Positions 34,044 to 46,547 are shown, counted from the stretch's first letter. The stretch: 52,394 nucleotides of DNA from an uncultured SAR116 cluster alpha proteobacterium (GCA_902615325.1 CACMOJ010000010.1:1-52394), one strand, 5' to 3'. The notes: generated by a model from the sequence alone, not told the origin. A program made the numbers and translations.

Positions 34044-34937
34044 TTATAAGTCATAATCCTGCAAATATAATATTCCCTTTAAATTTGTGTGATAAAAAAT
34101 TACGTCTGCTACTTCATTTAATATTTGTTTACCTCTATATGAGATTCCAATTCCTGACTTTTTTATTAAATTAACATCATTTGCTCCATCACCAACTGAA
34201 ATCACATCATTAAGTGTTAAATTGAATTTTCTTAAATAACTTCTTGTTATTTCTAATTTTGATTTTTTATCTAGTATAGGACTAAGTATATTCCCATTAA
34301 GTACAATTTTTTTATTATTTTTCTTATACAAAAAATTATTACAATGGTAATAATCAAATCCAAGTATTTTTGCTATATAGCTTACTGAAGGTGAAAACCC
34401 ACCTGAGATCAATACAGTGATACAAGATCTACTCTTCATTTCTTTTACTAATTGTTTTGCTCCATCATTAATTTGAATTTTGGTATTTAACGCAAAGATA
34501 TCTTCTAAAGGATAATTTTCTAATAACTTTATTCTTTTAAAAAGTGCTTCTTTAAATTCTAACTCACCATTCATAGCTTTTCTTGTGATATTTTTAATTT
34601 CACTTCCAATTCCAGCATGTTCAGCTATTTCGTCTAGGCTTTCCTCTTTAATAATAGTACTATCCATATCACATATAAGTAGTTTTTTTTTACGAGGTGA
34701 TAAAATTTCTAAAAAATTTATGTCAATAGGTAAATTAACACAAAACGCTTTAATTTTTTTTTTAACAAAATCGTCAATAATATTTTCTTTTATAATCCAC
34801 TCATAAAAATCATTTTTTTTTATTTGTTTATTTGTAAATTGAATATTTTCATTATTTAAAATAGAATTTATGTGATTAATGATATTGTTATCAATTTTAA
34901 AATTTGATGAATTTGATATAAATAAATAATTAGCCAT
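34044..34937 (-). CDS. serB: phosphoserine phosphatase SerB
   Basis: Last step of serine synthesis: HAD-family hydrolysis of phosphoserine. From ATG 34937 it has 297 residues; an earlier in-frame start at 34979 would overlap miaA. Haloacid dehalogenase motif I is CDMDSTII, followed by EESLDEIAEHAG, motif II LISGGFSPSV and motif III/IV VGDGANDVNLI. The N-terminal 90 residues are a degenerate ACT-like region. No clear ribosome binding site. It converges on degP and diverges from miaA. Confidence 0.93.
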   Translation of the reverse strand: MANYLFISNSSNFKIDNNIINHINSILNNENIQFTNKQIKKNDFYEWIIKENIIDDFVKKKIKAFCVNLPIDINFLEILSPRKKKLLICDMDSTIIKEESLDEIAEHAGIGSEIKNITRKAMNGELEFKEALFKRIKLLENYPLEDIFALNTKIQINDGAKQLVKEMKSRSCITVLISGGFSPSVSYIAKILGFDYYHCNNFLYKKNNKKIVLNGNILSPILDKKSKLEITRSYLRKFNLTLNDVISVGDGANDVNLIKKSGIGISYRGKQILNEVADVIFYHTNLKGILYLQDYDL

Positions 34938-34964
34938 TACTGTATTTAAAACATTATATATGAT

Positions 34965-35879
34965 ATGTCCAAAATTCAACTAATTGAGAATAAAATTACA
35001 AATTCAAGTTTTTATGAACCTCCAATTATAGTTATTTCTGGTCCCACAGGAATAGGGAAGTCAAAAATAGCTATATCATTAGCAAAAAAAATAAATGGGG
35101 TTATAATTAATGCAGACTCAATGCAAATATATAAGGAGCTCAAAATAATATCGTCACAGCCAAGTGATAGAGATAAAAAAATTATTTCCCATGAATTATA
35201 TGGTATAAAACCAATTTATCAAAATTTCTCAGTTATAGATTGGTTAGAATTACTTAAAGAGAAACTTGATAAAATTTTCATTAAAAATAAAACACCAATT
35301 ATTGTAGGTGGTACTGGCTTTTATATTAAATCAGCAACTAATGGAATTTCCAATATTCCAAAGGTCGACAAAATAGTTTCAGAAAATTGTTCAAAACTTT
35401 TTGAAAAAATTGGACTTTTGGAATTCAGAAAACTTGTTGAAGAAATTGATAAAGATTTCACTTCCAAAAATATAGACAAACAAAGATTAATTAGGGCTTA
35501 TTCGGTCTATTTGCAAACTGGGAAAAGTATTTCGGAATGGCATAAATGTTCAAAAATTAATAAAATACATAATACTTTCTTTAACATTTTATTGGAGCAG
35601 GAAAGAGAAAAAAACTATCAGAATTGTGAAAATAGATTTGAAGAATTTATTAAAAAAGGGGCTATTGAAGAAGTAAAATATTTAAAACACAAAAATTTTG
35701 ATAGATCTTTACCAGGTTTTAAATGTATAGGTGTTAATTGGATACTAAAATACCTTGATAAAGAAATATCACTTAAAGATGCTATAATGTTAAGTAAACG
35801 AGATACTAGAAGATACGTAAAAAGACAATTAACTTGGTTTAAGCATAATTTTAATCCAGATCTGATTTTAAGGATCTGA
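34965..35879 (+). CDS. miaA: tRNA dimethylallyltransferase MiaA
   Basis: Adds the dimethylallyl group to A37 of tRNAs reading U-starting codons. The 304 residues include the P-loop SGPTGIGKSKIA, DSMQIYKEL with the catalytic aspartate, VGGTGFYI, and the KRDTRRYVKRQLTWF C-terminal signature. The gap to the divergent serB start is only 27 bp. Confidence 0.95.
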   Translation: MSKIQLIENKITNSSFYEPPIIVISGPTGIGKSKIAISLAKKINGVIINADSMQIYKELKIISSQPSDRDKKIISHELYGIKPIYQNFSVIDWLELLKEKLDKIFIKNKTPIIVGGTGFYIKSATNGISNIPKVDKIVSENCSKLFEKIGLLEFRKLVEEIDKDFTSKNIDKQRLIRAYSVYLQTGKSISEWHKCSKINKIHNTFFNILLEQEREKNYQNCENRFEEFIKKGAIEEVKYLKHKNFDRSLPGFKCIGVNWILKYLDKEISLKDAIMLSKRDTRRYVKRQLTWFKHNFNPDLILRI

Positions 35880-35939
35880 TTTCAATTAATAATATATTGA
35901 CCAAATTAATAAACAAAGTTATTAAATATCGGAGATAAT

Positions 35940-37694
35940 ATGTTGAATAAAAGTATGAATGGTGCAGAAGCGCTTATAAAAGCGCTAATTGAGAATGATG
36001 TGGATACTGTTTTTGGTTATCCAGGTGGTGCCGTATTGCCAGTTTATGATGCTATTTTTAAAAATAATCGAATAAAACATATTTTAGTAAGACATGAACA
36101 AGCAGCAGTTCACGCAGCTGAGGGTTTTGCAAGATCTACTGGAAAAGTTGGATGTGTATTAGTTACTTCTGGGCCTGGTGCAACAAATGCAATAACTGGT
36201 TTAACTGATGCATTGATGGATTCAGTGCCTTTGGTATGTATTACTGGACAAGTTCCAACACATCTGATAGGAACTGATGCTTTTCAAGAAGCAGACACCA
36301 CCGGTATTTCTAGGCCAGCAACAAAACATAATTACCTTATAAAAAAATCAAAAGATTTATGCAAGGTTGTACATGAAGCATTCGAAATTGCAAGTTCTGG
36401 AAGACCTGGTCCAGTTCTAATTGACCTTCCAAAAGATATTCAACTTTCTGAAGTAAAGTACGAGAAAAAAAATGTAGTTATTAATAAAAAAATCATAACG
36501 AACAATCCTGTAAAAAGTAATGAGATTAAAAAAATAGTTGATTTAATTTTAAGTTCAAAAAAACCCATTTTTTATGGAGGTGGAGGCATCATAAATTCTG
36601 GAACGGAAGCCTCGGTATATCTAAACAAAATTGTAAATTTGTTGAATGCTCCAATAACACTTACTTTAATGGGACTTGGAGCAGTTGCTTATGACAACAA
36701 AAATTTTCTTGGGATGTTAGGGATGCATGGAACCTACGAAGCTAATTTAGCTATGCATAATTGTGATTTATTGATTAATGTTGGTGCAAGATTTGATGAC
36801 AGAGTTACAGGTAGATTAGACGCATTTTCTCCAAACTCAAAAAAAATTCACATTGATATTGATCCTTCTTCCATAAATAAAATTGTTCAAGTTGACTTAC
36901 CTGTAATTGGTGATGTTAAAGTTGTCTTAAAGGAGGTATATAATGAACTTAAGAAAAGAAAAATAAAAACATTTTCTTTAAAAAGTTGGTGGTCTGTAAT
37001 TAATAAATGGAAAGAAAAAAAATCACTCTCTTATTCTACTGATAAAGTTGTCATTAAACCTCAATATGCTATTGAAAAACTTTATAAAGCATCTAAATCA
37101 AGTGAGCCATTTGTTACTACTGAGGTAGGTCAACACCAAATGTGGGCTGCACAATATTTTGGCTTCTCGAAACCTAATCACTGGATGACATCGGGGGGTC
37201 TAGGGACTATGGGTTATGGATTACCAGCCTCAATTGGAGTACAAATAGCAAACCCTGAATCATTAGTTATAGATATCGCCGGAGAGGCCTCCTTCTTGAT
37301 GAATATGCAGGAATTATCTACTATAGTACAATATAATTTACCAATTAAGATCTTCATCATTAATAACCAATGGATGGGCATGGTTAGACAATGGCAAGAG
37401 TTAATTCATGGATCTAGATATAGTGAAAGTTATACAGACTCCTTACCAGATTTTATAAAATTAGCGGAGAGTTTTGGCATTAAGGGAATTAGAGCCGAAA
37501 AGATGAACGAGTTGCAAGATGTTATCGATGATATGTTGGAACATCGTGGTCCAGTATTAGCAGACATATGTGTTGCTAAAGAGGAAAATTGTTTTCCAAT
37601 GATACCTTCTGGGTCTGCTCATTATGATATGATTTTAAATAAAGAAGATAAAAAGAAACAAAAGGTTTCATCAGATGGATTGGCACTTGTGTAA
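35940..37694 (+). CDS. ilvB: acetolactate synthase, large subunit
   Basis: TPP enzyme of branched-chain amino-acid synthesis. The 584 residues show [29 protein letters not shown] with the TPP-activating Glu53, a central FAD-binding domain, and the C-terminal TPP domain. The metal-ligand motif usually read G-D-G/A here reads [12 protein letters not shown] (Glu449), with Asn476 as the second ligand. An acidic ligand is kept, so activity is likely. GGAG lies before the start. First gene of ilvB-ilvH-ilvC. No leader peptide or attenuator seen. Confidence 0.95.
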   Translation: MLNKSMNGAEALIKALIENDVDTVFGYPGGAVLPVYDAIFKNNRIKHILVRHEQAAVHAAEGFARSTGKVGCVLVTSGPGATNAITGLTDALMDSVPLVCITGQVPTHLIGTDAFQEADTTGISRPATKHNYLIKKSKDLCKVVHEAFEIASSGRPGPVLIDLPKDIQLSEVKYEKKNVVINKKIITNNPVKSNEIKKIVDLILSSKKPIFYGGGGIINSGTEASVYLNKIVNLLNAPITLTLMGLGAVAYDNKNFLGMLGMHGTYEANLAMHNCDLLINVGARFDDRVTGRLDAFSPNSKKIHIDIDPSSINKIVQVDLPVIGDVKVVLKEVYNELKKRKIKTFSLKSWWSVINKWKEKKSLSYSTDKVVIKPQYAIEKLYKASKSSEPFVTTEVGQHQMWAAQYFGFSKPNHWMTSGGLGTMGYGLPASIGVQIANPESLVIDIAGEASFLMNMQELSTIVQYNLPIKIFIINNQWMGMVRQWQELIHGSRYSESYTDSLPDFIKLAESFGIKGIRAEKMNELQDVIDDMLEHRGPVLADICVAKEENCFPMIPSGSAHYDMILNKEDKKKQKVSSDGLALV

Positions 37695-37696
37695 TT

Positions 37697-38254
37697 ATGT
37701 CAATATATGAAAAATTAAATATAGAAGAAAATGAAAGTATTAGAACATTGACAGTTATTGTAAACAATGAACCCGGATCTTTAGCTAGGGTTATAGGTTT
37801 ATTTTCTGGTAGAGGTTATAATATTGAAAGTTTAACTGTTACAGAAATTGATAATAAAAGAAGCCTTTCTAGAATTTCTATTGTAACAAAAGGTACTAGT
37901 AATACTATTGAACAAATTAAATCACAATTATCAAGATTGATCCCTGTGCATCTTGTAAGAGATTTGACATTGGAAGGTCCATTTATAAAAAGTGAATTAG
38001 CTCTTGTAAAAGTTGTTTCTTCTGGGTTGGATAGGGTAGAAGCCTTAAGAATTGCAGATACTTTTAGAGCTAAAACACTTGATGTTACATTAAAAAGTTT
38101 TGTTTTTGAATTAACAGGAAAACCTAATAAGATAGACGCATTTGTAAATCTCATGAAATCTCTTGGTGATATCGAAATATCACGCACAGGCGTTTCTGCA
38201 ATGTCAAGAGGATTTGAGACAGAAACAAAAATAATTAATAAAATTTTTGACTAA
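37697..38254 (+). CDS. ilvH: acetolactate synthase, small (regulatory) subunit
   Basis: ACT-domain subunit that activates the large subunit and confers valine feedback. 185 residues, with the N-terminal ACT domain RTLTVIVNNEPGSLARVIGL and FSGRGYNIESL, and a C-terminal ALS small-subunit domain (KVVSSGLDRVEALRIADTFR). It starts 2 bp after ilvB. Confidence 0.95.
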   Translation: MSIYEKLNIEENESIRTLTVIVNNEPGSLARVIGLFSGRGYNIESLTVTEIDNKRSLSRISIVTKGTSNTIEQIKSQLSRLIPVHLVRDLTLEGPFIKSELALVKVVSSGLDRVEALRIADTFRAKTLDVTLKSFVFELTGKPNKIDAFVNLMKSLGDIEISRTGVSAMSRGFETETKIINKIFD

Positions 38255-38263
38255 AATTGATGA

Positions 38264-39292
<1,029 letters not shown>

Positions 39293-39329
39293 TTTATTAT
39301 AATTAAAATTATTTTGATTAGAAAGGTAG

Positions 39330-40367
<1,038 letters not shown>

Positions 40368-40398
40368 CTATTTTATTTTTATAATTACATATAAAAGT

Positions 40399-41292
40399 AT
40401 GTTTTTTGAAAAAAGCAAATTATATAAAAACAAATTTTTTAATTTAATACTTATTTTAACTTGTTTAATATTAATATTTATTGGTAAGTTAGATTTGGTC
40501 GCACTTAGAAATTTATCATCCTTTTTAACTGATTTTTTATCTCCTTTGTCAAATATAGTTAGTAAACCGGCTTTAGAATTAGAAAATGTTATTAAAGACG
40601 TAAGATCTGCAACCTTTTTAAGAGATCAAAATATTAAACTTAAAAGTGAAAATCGTAGACTTAAGATACTGGAAACAAAGTTGGCAAATACTGAGAGTGA
40701 AATAATTGAATTAAAAAAATTATTAAATTTTAAAATTGAACGTAATAAAATAATTTTTACTGGAAGAGTATTAAATATATCAGGTGGTACTTTTGCTAAA
40801 ACTATGGTTGTAAATGGAGGAGAATTAAACGGAATTAAAAAAGGTCAACCAGTAATTTCATCCTTAGGATTAGTAGGTTCTGTGATAAGTGTTGGGCCAT
40901 CTTCAAGTAGAGTTTTGTTAACTATCGACATAAATTCTATGATACCTTCATATTTAACTCAAAGTGGTTGGCCTGCAATTGCCCAAGGTGAAAATGGTAA
41001 ATTATTAAAATTAAGATTTTTATCTTCGGAAGCTAAACCTATAATTGGCGAAATTATTGAAACTTCAGGACATGGTGGAGTATTTCCTGCGGGACTAAAT
41101 GTTGGAAAAATAATATCTAAGACAAACGGGAATTTTTATGTGCAGCCTCTTCCTAATCCACAAAAACTAAGATTTGTTTCTATTCTATCCAAAGTTAATA
41201 TAGAAAAAGGAAATAAGTCGAATGGATTTGCACCTCTTCAAGAAAATCAAAATAAAATAAATTTGAAAGGTTTTAATAAATTTACTAATTAA
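40399..41292 (+). CDS. mreC: rod shape-determining protein MreC
   Basis: Periplasmic scaffold linking MreB to PBP2. From ATG 40399 it has 297 residues; an in-frame GTG at 40360 overlapping mreB is an alternative. One membrane helix (about 13-30), a coiled coil (about 68-105; ENRRLKILETKLANTESEII), and the MreC beta domains with GRVLNISGGTFAKTMVVNGG and VLLTIDINSMIPSYL. The C-terminal 25 residues are Asn/Lys-rich tail. Confidence 0.92.
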   Translation: MFFEKSKLYKNKFFNLILILTCLILIFIGKLDLVALRNLSSFLTDFLSPLSNIVSKPALELENVIKDVRSATFLRDQNIKLKSENRRLKILETKLANTESEIIELKKLLNFKIERNKIIFTGRVLNISGGTFAKTMVVNGGELNGIKKGQPVISSLGLVGSVISVGPSSSRVLLTIDINSMIPSYLTQSGWPAIAQGENGKLLKLRFLSSEAKPIIGEIIETSGHGGVFPAGLNVGKIISKTNGNFYVQPLPNPQKLRFVSILSKVNIEKGNKSNGFAPLQENQNKINLKGFNKFTN

Positions 41293-41302
41293 ATCTACTT
41301 TA

Positions 41303-41815
41303 ATGGAAAAGTTTAACTCAGAAATTTATTTTAATAATTTAATTTTTACATTAATCATTTTATTAGCTTGTTTTGTTCAAGTTTCTTTAAATTTTTTATC
41401 ATTCTTTGTAATTTCTCAACCATATATTTTAGCTATAGTTTTATTTCTAACAATTCGAAGACTAAATCACGAGGCTTCAAGTCTTTTGATAATATTATAT
41501 GGACTTTTATATGATTTAATTATAGGCGGATTGATTGGGATTCACTCTTTATTTTTTTTCTTAATAAAGTTTTTTACAATAAATTTAAATATGAGCAATA
41601 AGATTTATAAAAAATATGGTGAATGGTTTTTATTTTGTTTTTCATATATTATAAGTTTAATAACTATTAAAGTAATATTTGTGATTGTAAATTTTAAATT
41701 TCCAGATATTTATGCAATTTCGTTTAATATTGGGACAACACTTCTTCTTTTTCCTATATTTTTATTTTTAATCGATTTGCCAAAAATAATTTTAAAAATA
41801 TTTGTAATTAAATGA
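41303..41815 (+). CDS. mreD: rod shape-determining membrane protein MreD
   Basis: 170-residue integral membrane protein with about five hydrophobic segments and the MreD-type stretch LLIILYGLLYDLIIGGLIGIHS (read in two parts, YGLLYDLI and GLIGIHS). Sequence is weakly conserved in the family; the position between mreC and mrdA supports the name. It overlaps mrdA by 4 bp. Confidence 0.87.
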   Translation: MEKFNSEIYFNNLIFTLIILLACFVQVSLNFLSFFVISQPYILAIVLFLTIRRLNHEASSLLIILYGLLYDLIIGGLIGIHSLFFFLIKFFTINLNMSNKIYKKYGEWFLFCFSYIISLITIKVIFVIVNFKFPDIYAISFNIGTTLLLFPIFLFLIDLPKIILKIFVIK

Positions 41816-43635
41816 AAAAATTTAATATAAAAAAAGATGTAGAGAGAAGATTTTTAATGTTATCTGTTTTAAAAGGTCTTTCATTTGGTGTTCTTTCATG
41901 GAGATTATTTGATCTTCAAGTAATTGAAAATAAAAAATATGATAAATTATCTAAAGATAACCAATTTAACTTCAGTTTAGTAGTTCCAGAAAGAGGTGAA
42001 ATTTATGACAGAAAAGGCAGAGTTTTAGCTGCTAATAGAGATGCATTTAGTTTATACATAAAATCATCAGAAAATTTAAATATTGATCAAATTTTATTTA
42101 AGCTCATGTCAATTACAAATCTTAATGAAGACGATATAAATGATTTTAAAATCAGATACAGAGATCTTTATAAAAATAATGTTAATATATTTATGACAGA
42201 TAATCTTTCACAAAGAGATATTTCAAAAATTGCTGTTAGATTACATGAATTTCCAGAAGTCAATTTTTTAATGACTAAAAAGAGAGTTTATCCTCAAGGA
42301 GCTATTACAGGTCATCTTATAGGATACACTGGAAAATTGACAGAAAAAGATCTACAAAAAAATAAAAACCTAATCAATTTCTCTAATTTAAGAATCGGAA
42401 AATATGGATTGGAAAAATTTTTTGATAAGAAGCTTAGAGGTGAATTTGGAAGAAGAAGACAAGAAGTTAATGCCAGAGGTAAAATTATCACTTCTAATTT
42501 GTATGAAAAACCTAATCCTGGAAAAAATCTAAATATTAGTATTGATCTAAATATTCAGTCATATGCCCTAAGTAGGCTTCAAAATATAAAATCAAATAAA
42601 TTAGAATATAATGAACCTGAGACAGGTTCTGTAATCGTAATGGATGTCAATACAGGAGAATTACTATGTTGTGTTTCATCTCCTAATTTCAATCCTAATA
42701 TTTTTTCAAGAGGCATCAAGTCAAGAGAATGGAAAACTCTAATAAATAATAAAAAAGCACCACTACTCAATAGGGCTGTTTCTGGCCTTTACCCGCCAGG
42801 CTCAACAATCAAAATGGCTGTTGCACTTGCTGCATTAGAAAGTGGCGTAATTGGATATGATAGTAAATTCTTCTGCAATGGAGTAAAAGAATATGGTGAT
42901 ATGAAATTTCATTGTTGGCATAAATATGGGCATGGAAATATAAATTTATCACAAGCCATTGAAAGGTCATGTGATGTATTTTTTTATGAACTTGGATTAA
43001 AAGTAGGAATTGAAAAAATTGGATCAATGTTAAAAAAGCTTGGTCTGTCCGCAAATATTAATTTAGAATTAAATGAACTCCGAAGGGGGTTAGTTCCTTC
43101 TAAGAAATGGAAATTAGAAGTAAAAGGTACAAGTTGGACACCAGGAGAAACTATTAATGCTTCTATTGGCCAAGGTTACATGTTAAGCAATCCAATTGAA
43201 TTAACAACTATGGTTGCTCGTATAGCAAATTCCGAAATGTCAATTGAGCCAACATTACTATCAAATAAAAAACAAAAATTTTCTAAATTAGATATAAATA
43301 AAAATCATTTAACTTACATTAAAAGTGCAATGTCTAATGTAGTTAATAATGAGTTTGGTACAGCATATAAATCTAAGTTGAAAAATAAAAATATAAAAAT
43401 GGCAGGAAAAACAGGTACTGTTCAAGTTATAAGAATTTCTGAAGAAGAAAGAGAAAAAGGTATTGTAAAAAATAAAGATCGTGAATGGAATAAACGTGAC
43501 CATGCTTTGTTTGTTGGTTACGCGCCATTAGATAACCCTAAATATTCAATTTGTGTCATTGTGGAGCATGGAGGTAGCGGTTCCACTACTGCAGCACCTA
43601 TTGCAAGAGATGTAATTTCAAAATTGTTAATTTGA
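41812..43635 (+). CDS. mrdA: penicillin-binding protein 2 (transpeptidase MrdA)
   Basis: Class B transpeptidase of the elongasome. The 607 residues have a membrane anchor (about 17-35), a dimerisation/pedestal domain with RGEIYDRKGRVLAANRD, and a transpeptidase domain with the active-site Ser331 and Lys334 (STIK), a Ser-x-Asn-type motif (SCD in ERSCDVFFYELG), and KTGT near residue 530. Works with RodA, the next gene, which starts 12 bp later. Confidence 0.95.
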   Translation: MKKFNIKKDVERRFLMLSVLKGLSFGVLSWRLFDLQVIENKKYDKLSKDNQFNFSLVVPERGEIYDRKGRVLAANRDAFSLYIKSSENLNIDQILFKLMSITNLNEDDINDFKIRYRDLYKNNVNIFMTDNLSQRDISKIAVRLHEFPEVNFLMTKKRVYPQGAITGHLIGYTGKLTEKDLQKNKNLINFSNLRIGKYGLEKFFDKKLRGEFGRRRQEVNARGKIITSNLYEKPNPGKNLNISIDLNIQSYALSRLQNIKSNKLEYNEPETGSVIVMDVNTGELLCCVSSPNFNPNIFSRGIKSREWKTLINNKKAPLLNRAVSGLYPPGSTIKMAVALAALESGVIGYDSKFFCNGVKEYGDMKFHCWHKYGHGNINLSQAIERSCDVFFYELGLKVGIEKIGSMLKKLGLSANINLELNELRRGLVPSKKWKLEVKGTSWTPGETINASIGQGYMLSNPIELTTMVARIANSEMSIEPTLLSNKKQKFSKLDINKNHLTYIKSAMSNVVNNEFGTAYKSKLKNKNIKMAGKTGTVQVIRISEEEREKGIVKNKDREWNKRDHALFVGYAPLDNPKYSICVIVEHGGSGSTTAAPIARDVISKLLI

Positions 43636-43647
43636 AGTAGTATAAAA

Positions 43648-44757
43648 ATGCTTTCCTACAAAAATAAATTTTATAAGCCAGATGGTATATTAAAAAAACT
43701 TTTAAAAATAGATTGGTTTCTTTTATTTTTAGTTTTAATTATTTGTATAATTGGGTTTGGCGCACTTTATTCAGCAGGTGATGGTAATTTAAATCCTTGG
43801 GCACTTAATCATTTATATAAAATTATTATGGGTTTTTTAATTGTATTTATTTTAAGTCAATTTAAGATTAATTTTATAGTCAAATTTTCAGTTATTTTTT
43901 ATTTATTTTGTGTTTTATGTTTAATTTATGTCATTTATTTTGGTGTTGGAGATGTAAAAAGGTGGATTGATTTAAAATACTTTTTTTTTCAACCATCAGA
44001 ATTAACTAAAGTATCAGTAATCTTATTATTAGCAAAATTTTTTACTGATTATCCAACTAACTCAAGTAACTTATTATATAATTTATTTGCAATGCTTTTA
44101 GTTCTTTTTCCTGGTTTTTTGATAATTAATCAACCAGATCTTGGAACTGGTTCAATGTTGATAATACTGGGTTTTTCTATAATTTTTTTAAATGGTCTTT
44201 CTTTAAATGTAATTTTTTCAATGATTATAGTATCTTTAATTTCTCTACCAATAATATGGCAAAACTTACTAGACTATCAAAAATACAGAATTTTGGTTTT
44301 CTTAAATCCCGAGTTAGATACTTTGGGCAAAGGATATCAGATAATGCAGTCAAAAATTGCTATAGGCTCAGGAGGTATTTTTGGAAAAGGATATTTAGCA
44401 GGAAGCCAGAGTAGGTTAGATTTTTTACCGGAAAAACACACTGACTTCGTATTTACTTTAATATCAGAAGAAATGGGTTTTATTGGATCTTTGTTAGTGA
44501 TAATTTTATACCTACTTATAAATTTAATTTTAATGAGAGAATTTTTGAAAGAAGAAAATCTTACAAATAAAATTTTAATTTTTGGCGTTTCCTTTTTAAT
44601 TTTTTTATATGTTATTTTTAATATTGGTATGGTATCTGGATTAATACCTGTTGTAGGGGCACCACTTCCATTTATTAGTAATGGAGGAACTTCTTTGATA
44701 ACAATCTTTATTGGAATAGGTATAATTCAAAGCATTAGAGTAAGTAGAAATGTTTAA
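43648..44757 (+). CDS. rodA: rod-shape SEDS glycosyltransferase RodA
   Basis: SEDS-family peptidoglycan polymerase that pairs with PBP2. The 369 residues carry about ten membrane helices and the hallmarks VKRWIDLKYFFFQPSELTK (parts RWIDL and FQPSE), NQPDLGTG, GKGYLAGSQSRLDFLPEKHTDF (catalytic Asp region) and PVVGAPLPFISNGGTSL. Ends within the start of the SbmA/BacA-like gene by 8 bp. Confidence 0.95.
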   Translation: MLSYKNKFYKPDGILKKLLKIDWFLLFLVLIICIIGFGALYSAGDGNLNPWALNHLYKIIMGFLIVFILSQFKINFIVKFSVIFYLFCVLCLIYVIYFGVGDVKRWIDLKYFFFQPSELTKVSVILLLAKFFTDYPTNSSNLLYNLFAMLLVLFPGFLIINQPDLGTGSMLIILGFSIIFLNGLSLNVIFSMIIVSLISLPIIWQNLLDYQKYRILVFLNPELDTLGKGYQIMQSKIAIGSGGIFGKGYLAGSQSRLDFLPEKHTDFVFTLISEEMGFIGSLLVIILYLLINLILMREFLKEENLTNKILIFGVSFLIFLYVIFNIGMVSGLIPVVGAPLPFISNGGTSLITIFIGIGIIQSIRVSRNV

Positions 44758-45760
44758 ATTTTTTAAAATCAGAAAATGGTTTTTATGGTCATGGTTTGGA
44801 TCTTCATTAATATTATTTTCATTATGGATTCAAGTAAAAATAGATGTAAAAATAAATGAATGGTTTGGGACGTTTTATGATATGATCCAAAAAGCTCTAG
44901 CTTCGCCTAATTCTATAACTCTCCAAGAATATTTTGACAGTTTATTTTCATTTATAAGTTTAGCCGGCATGTATGTGGGATTATATGTAATGATAAGTTA
45001 TTTTACTGCTCACTATTTATTTAGATGGAGAACAGCTATGGTTGAGTGGTATCACTCGGTATATAATACTGCAAGAAATATTGAAGGGGCTGCACAAAGA
45101 GTTCAGGAAGATACTGTAAAGTTTGCAAGGATAATGGAGTCTCTAGGTACAAGCCTTGTTGAATCTATAATGGTTTTAATTCAGTTTATACCTATTTTGT
45201 TTGGATTATCTTTAGGCATACCAATTTATTTTTTTGGTGATTGGCAGTATGGTTTGATTACAGGAGCACTTATATGGACTATAGGGGGCACAATTTTTTT
45301 AATTACTCTTGGTTGGTTTTTAAGGTTAGTAGGTGTTGAATATGATTTACAAAAAAAAGAGGCTGCATATAGAAAAATTTTAGTGATTGCTGAAGATGAC
45401 CAATTTGTTAGGCCGAAAAGAATAGATGAATTATTTAGTGATGTAAAACAAATTCATTTTTTAAGTTATTTAAGATATTTATATTTTAATATTGGCAGAA
45501 TGGCATATTTGCAAGCAAATGTTCTTAGCGCATATGTTTTCCTTGCTCCAGCGATCGTTGCTGGCGTTGTAACTTTAGGAGTTATGCAACAAATTATAAG
45601 AGCATTTGGAAGAGTAGAAGGTTCAATGCAGTACTTGTTAAAGGCATGGCCAACAATTATAGAGCTGGCTAGTGTTTATAAAAGATTAAGAGAATTTGAG
45701 AATAGAATACTTTCAAATAAAATAGATGGTGTAGATAATATAAAAAATGAAAAAACTTAA
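44750..45760 (+). CDS. SbmA/BacA-like peptide transporter, short form
   Basis: Inner-membrane protein of the SbmA/BacA family, proton-driven importers of peptides and modified peptide antibiotics that are shaped like ABC exporter membrane domains. Diagnostic parts are FRWRTAMVEWYHSVYNTARNIEGAAQRVQEDT (read as RWRTAMVEWY and GAAQRVQEDT), VGVEYDLQKKEAAYRK, and ELASVYKRLREFE at the end. At 336 residues it is shorter than the roughly 400 usual, with the N-terminal portion reduced. It overlaps rodA by 8 bp and the next gene by 14 bp, so it belongs to the rod operon. Confidence 0.85.
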   Translation: MFKFFKIRKWFLWSWFGSSLILFSLWIQVKIDVKINEWFGTFYDMIQKALASPNSITLQEYFDSLFSFISLAGMYVGLYVMISYFTAHYLFRWRTAMVEWYHSVYNTARNIEGAAQRVQEDTVKFARIMESLGTSLVESIMVLIQFIPILFGLSLGIPIYFFGDWQYGLITGALIWTIGGTIFLITLGWFLRLVGVEYDLQKKEAAYRKILVIAEDDQFVRPKRIDELFSDVKQIHFLSYLRYLYFNIGRMAYLQANVLSAYVFLAPAIVAGVVTLGVMQQIIRAFGRVEGSMQYLLKAWPTIIELASVYKRLREFENRILSNKIDGVDNIKNEKT

Positions 45761-46547
45761 ATTTTCAATTGGGATTTTAAGTTGGAGAGGGTATGAAAGT
45801 CTTCATAATTCTCTCATGAGTTATGAAAAAAATGGTTTAAATTCGTTAACTAAATCAAAGTTTTTATGCCTACCTGAGTATAGCAATAAGGGTATTGAAC
45901 TTGCAAAAATGTTTGGTTATACACCTATCCTTTTTCAAAATAATATAGGCATACTTAATGGATTTAAAAATCTTGCATTAAATATGCCTAATGGTCCAAT
46001 ATTGCTTTTAGAAAATGATTTGGTACTAATTGAAGATAAAAACTATACTTATACTTTATTAAAAACTTCGCTTCACCAACTCTATAAGTATAATGCAATT
46101 CAAGTCAGATTTAGAAGTATAAAAGATCCAGGCAAACCTTTTCATTCTATAGATAAATATAAAAAATACTGGGGTTTTGGAAAATTAAAAATAATTAAAA
46201 GATTTTTTAGACCAAATAAAGCTAAGAAATTAATTGGAACAGGAATCTATGTAGAAAATGATCCTCATTTAAAATTTTCAAATCATATAAAAATTTTAGA
46301 AAATAATTCATATTTAATTTCTTCTGAAATAATGAATTGGTCCAATTTAGCAATAATGGTTGACAAAGAAATTTTTTTAAATGTAATTATTCAAGAAGCT
46401 GAAAAAACAAAAAGTAAAAAAAAGATAAATGGCTTTAAAAATATAGAAATTGAGCTTAATAAAAAATGGTGGAGGAAAAAAAAAATGAAACTAATTATTA
46501 CAAACGGACTGTTTAAACACTTTAGAGTTGACCACAGAGGTTATTAA
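45747..46547 (+). CDS. glycosyltransferase-like protein
   Basis: 266 residues. The start (KKLKFSIGILSWRGYESLHNSL) looks like the first strand and helix of a GT-A fold glycosyltransferase, and LLLENDLVLIED at about 90-101 sits where the DxD metal motif would be. The rest, including a Lys-rich C-terminal half, resembles no family I can name. It could modify an envelope glycan, as the genes around it make cell wall, but substrate and activity are unproven. Overlaps SbmA-like and, tail to tail, glmU. Confidence 0.6.
   Translation: MKKLKFSIGILSWRGYESLHNSLMSYEKNGLNSLTKSKFLCLPEYSNKGIELAKMFGYTPILFQNNIGILNGFKNLALNMPNGPILLLENDLVLIEDKNYTYTLLKTSLHQLYKYNAIQVRFRSIKDPGKPFHSIDKYKKYWGFGKLKIIKRFFRPNKAKKLIGTGIYVENDPHLKFSNHIKILENNSYLISSEIMNWSNLAIMVDKEIFLNVIIQEAEKTKSKKKINGFKNIEIELNKKWWRKKKMKLIITNGLFKHFRVDHRGY

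Noticed and set aside
35880-35939. Attenuator or leader peptide before ilvB
   Set aside because: Only 60 bases, no run of Ile/Val/Leu codons and no terminator hairpin.
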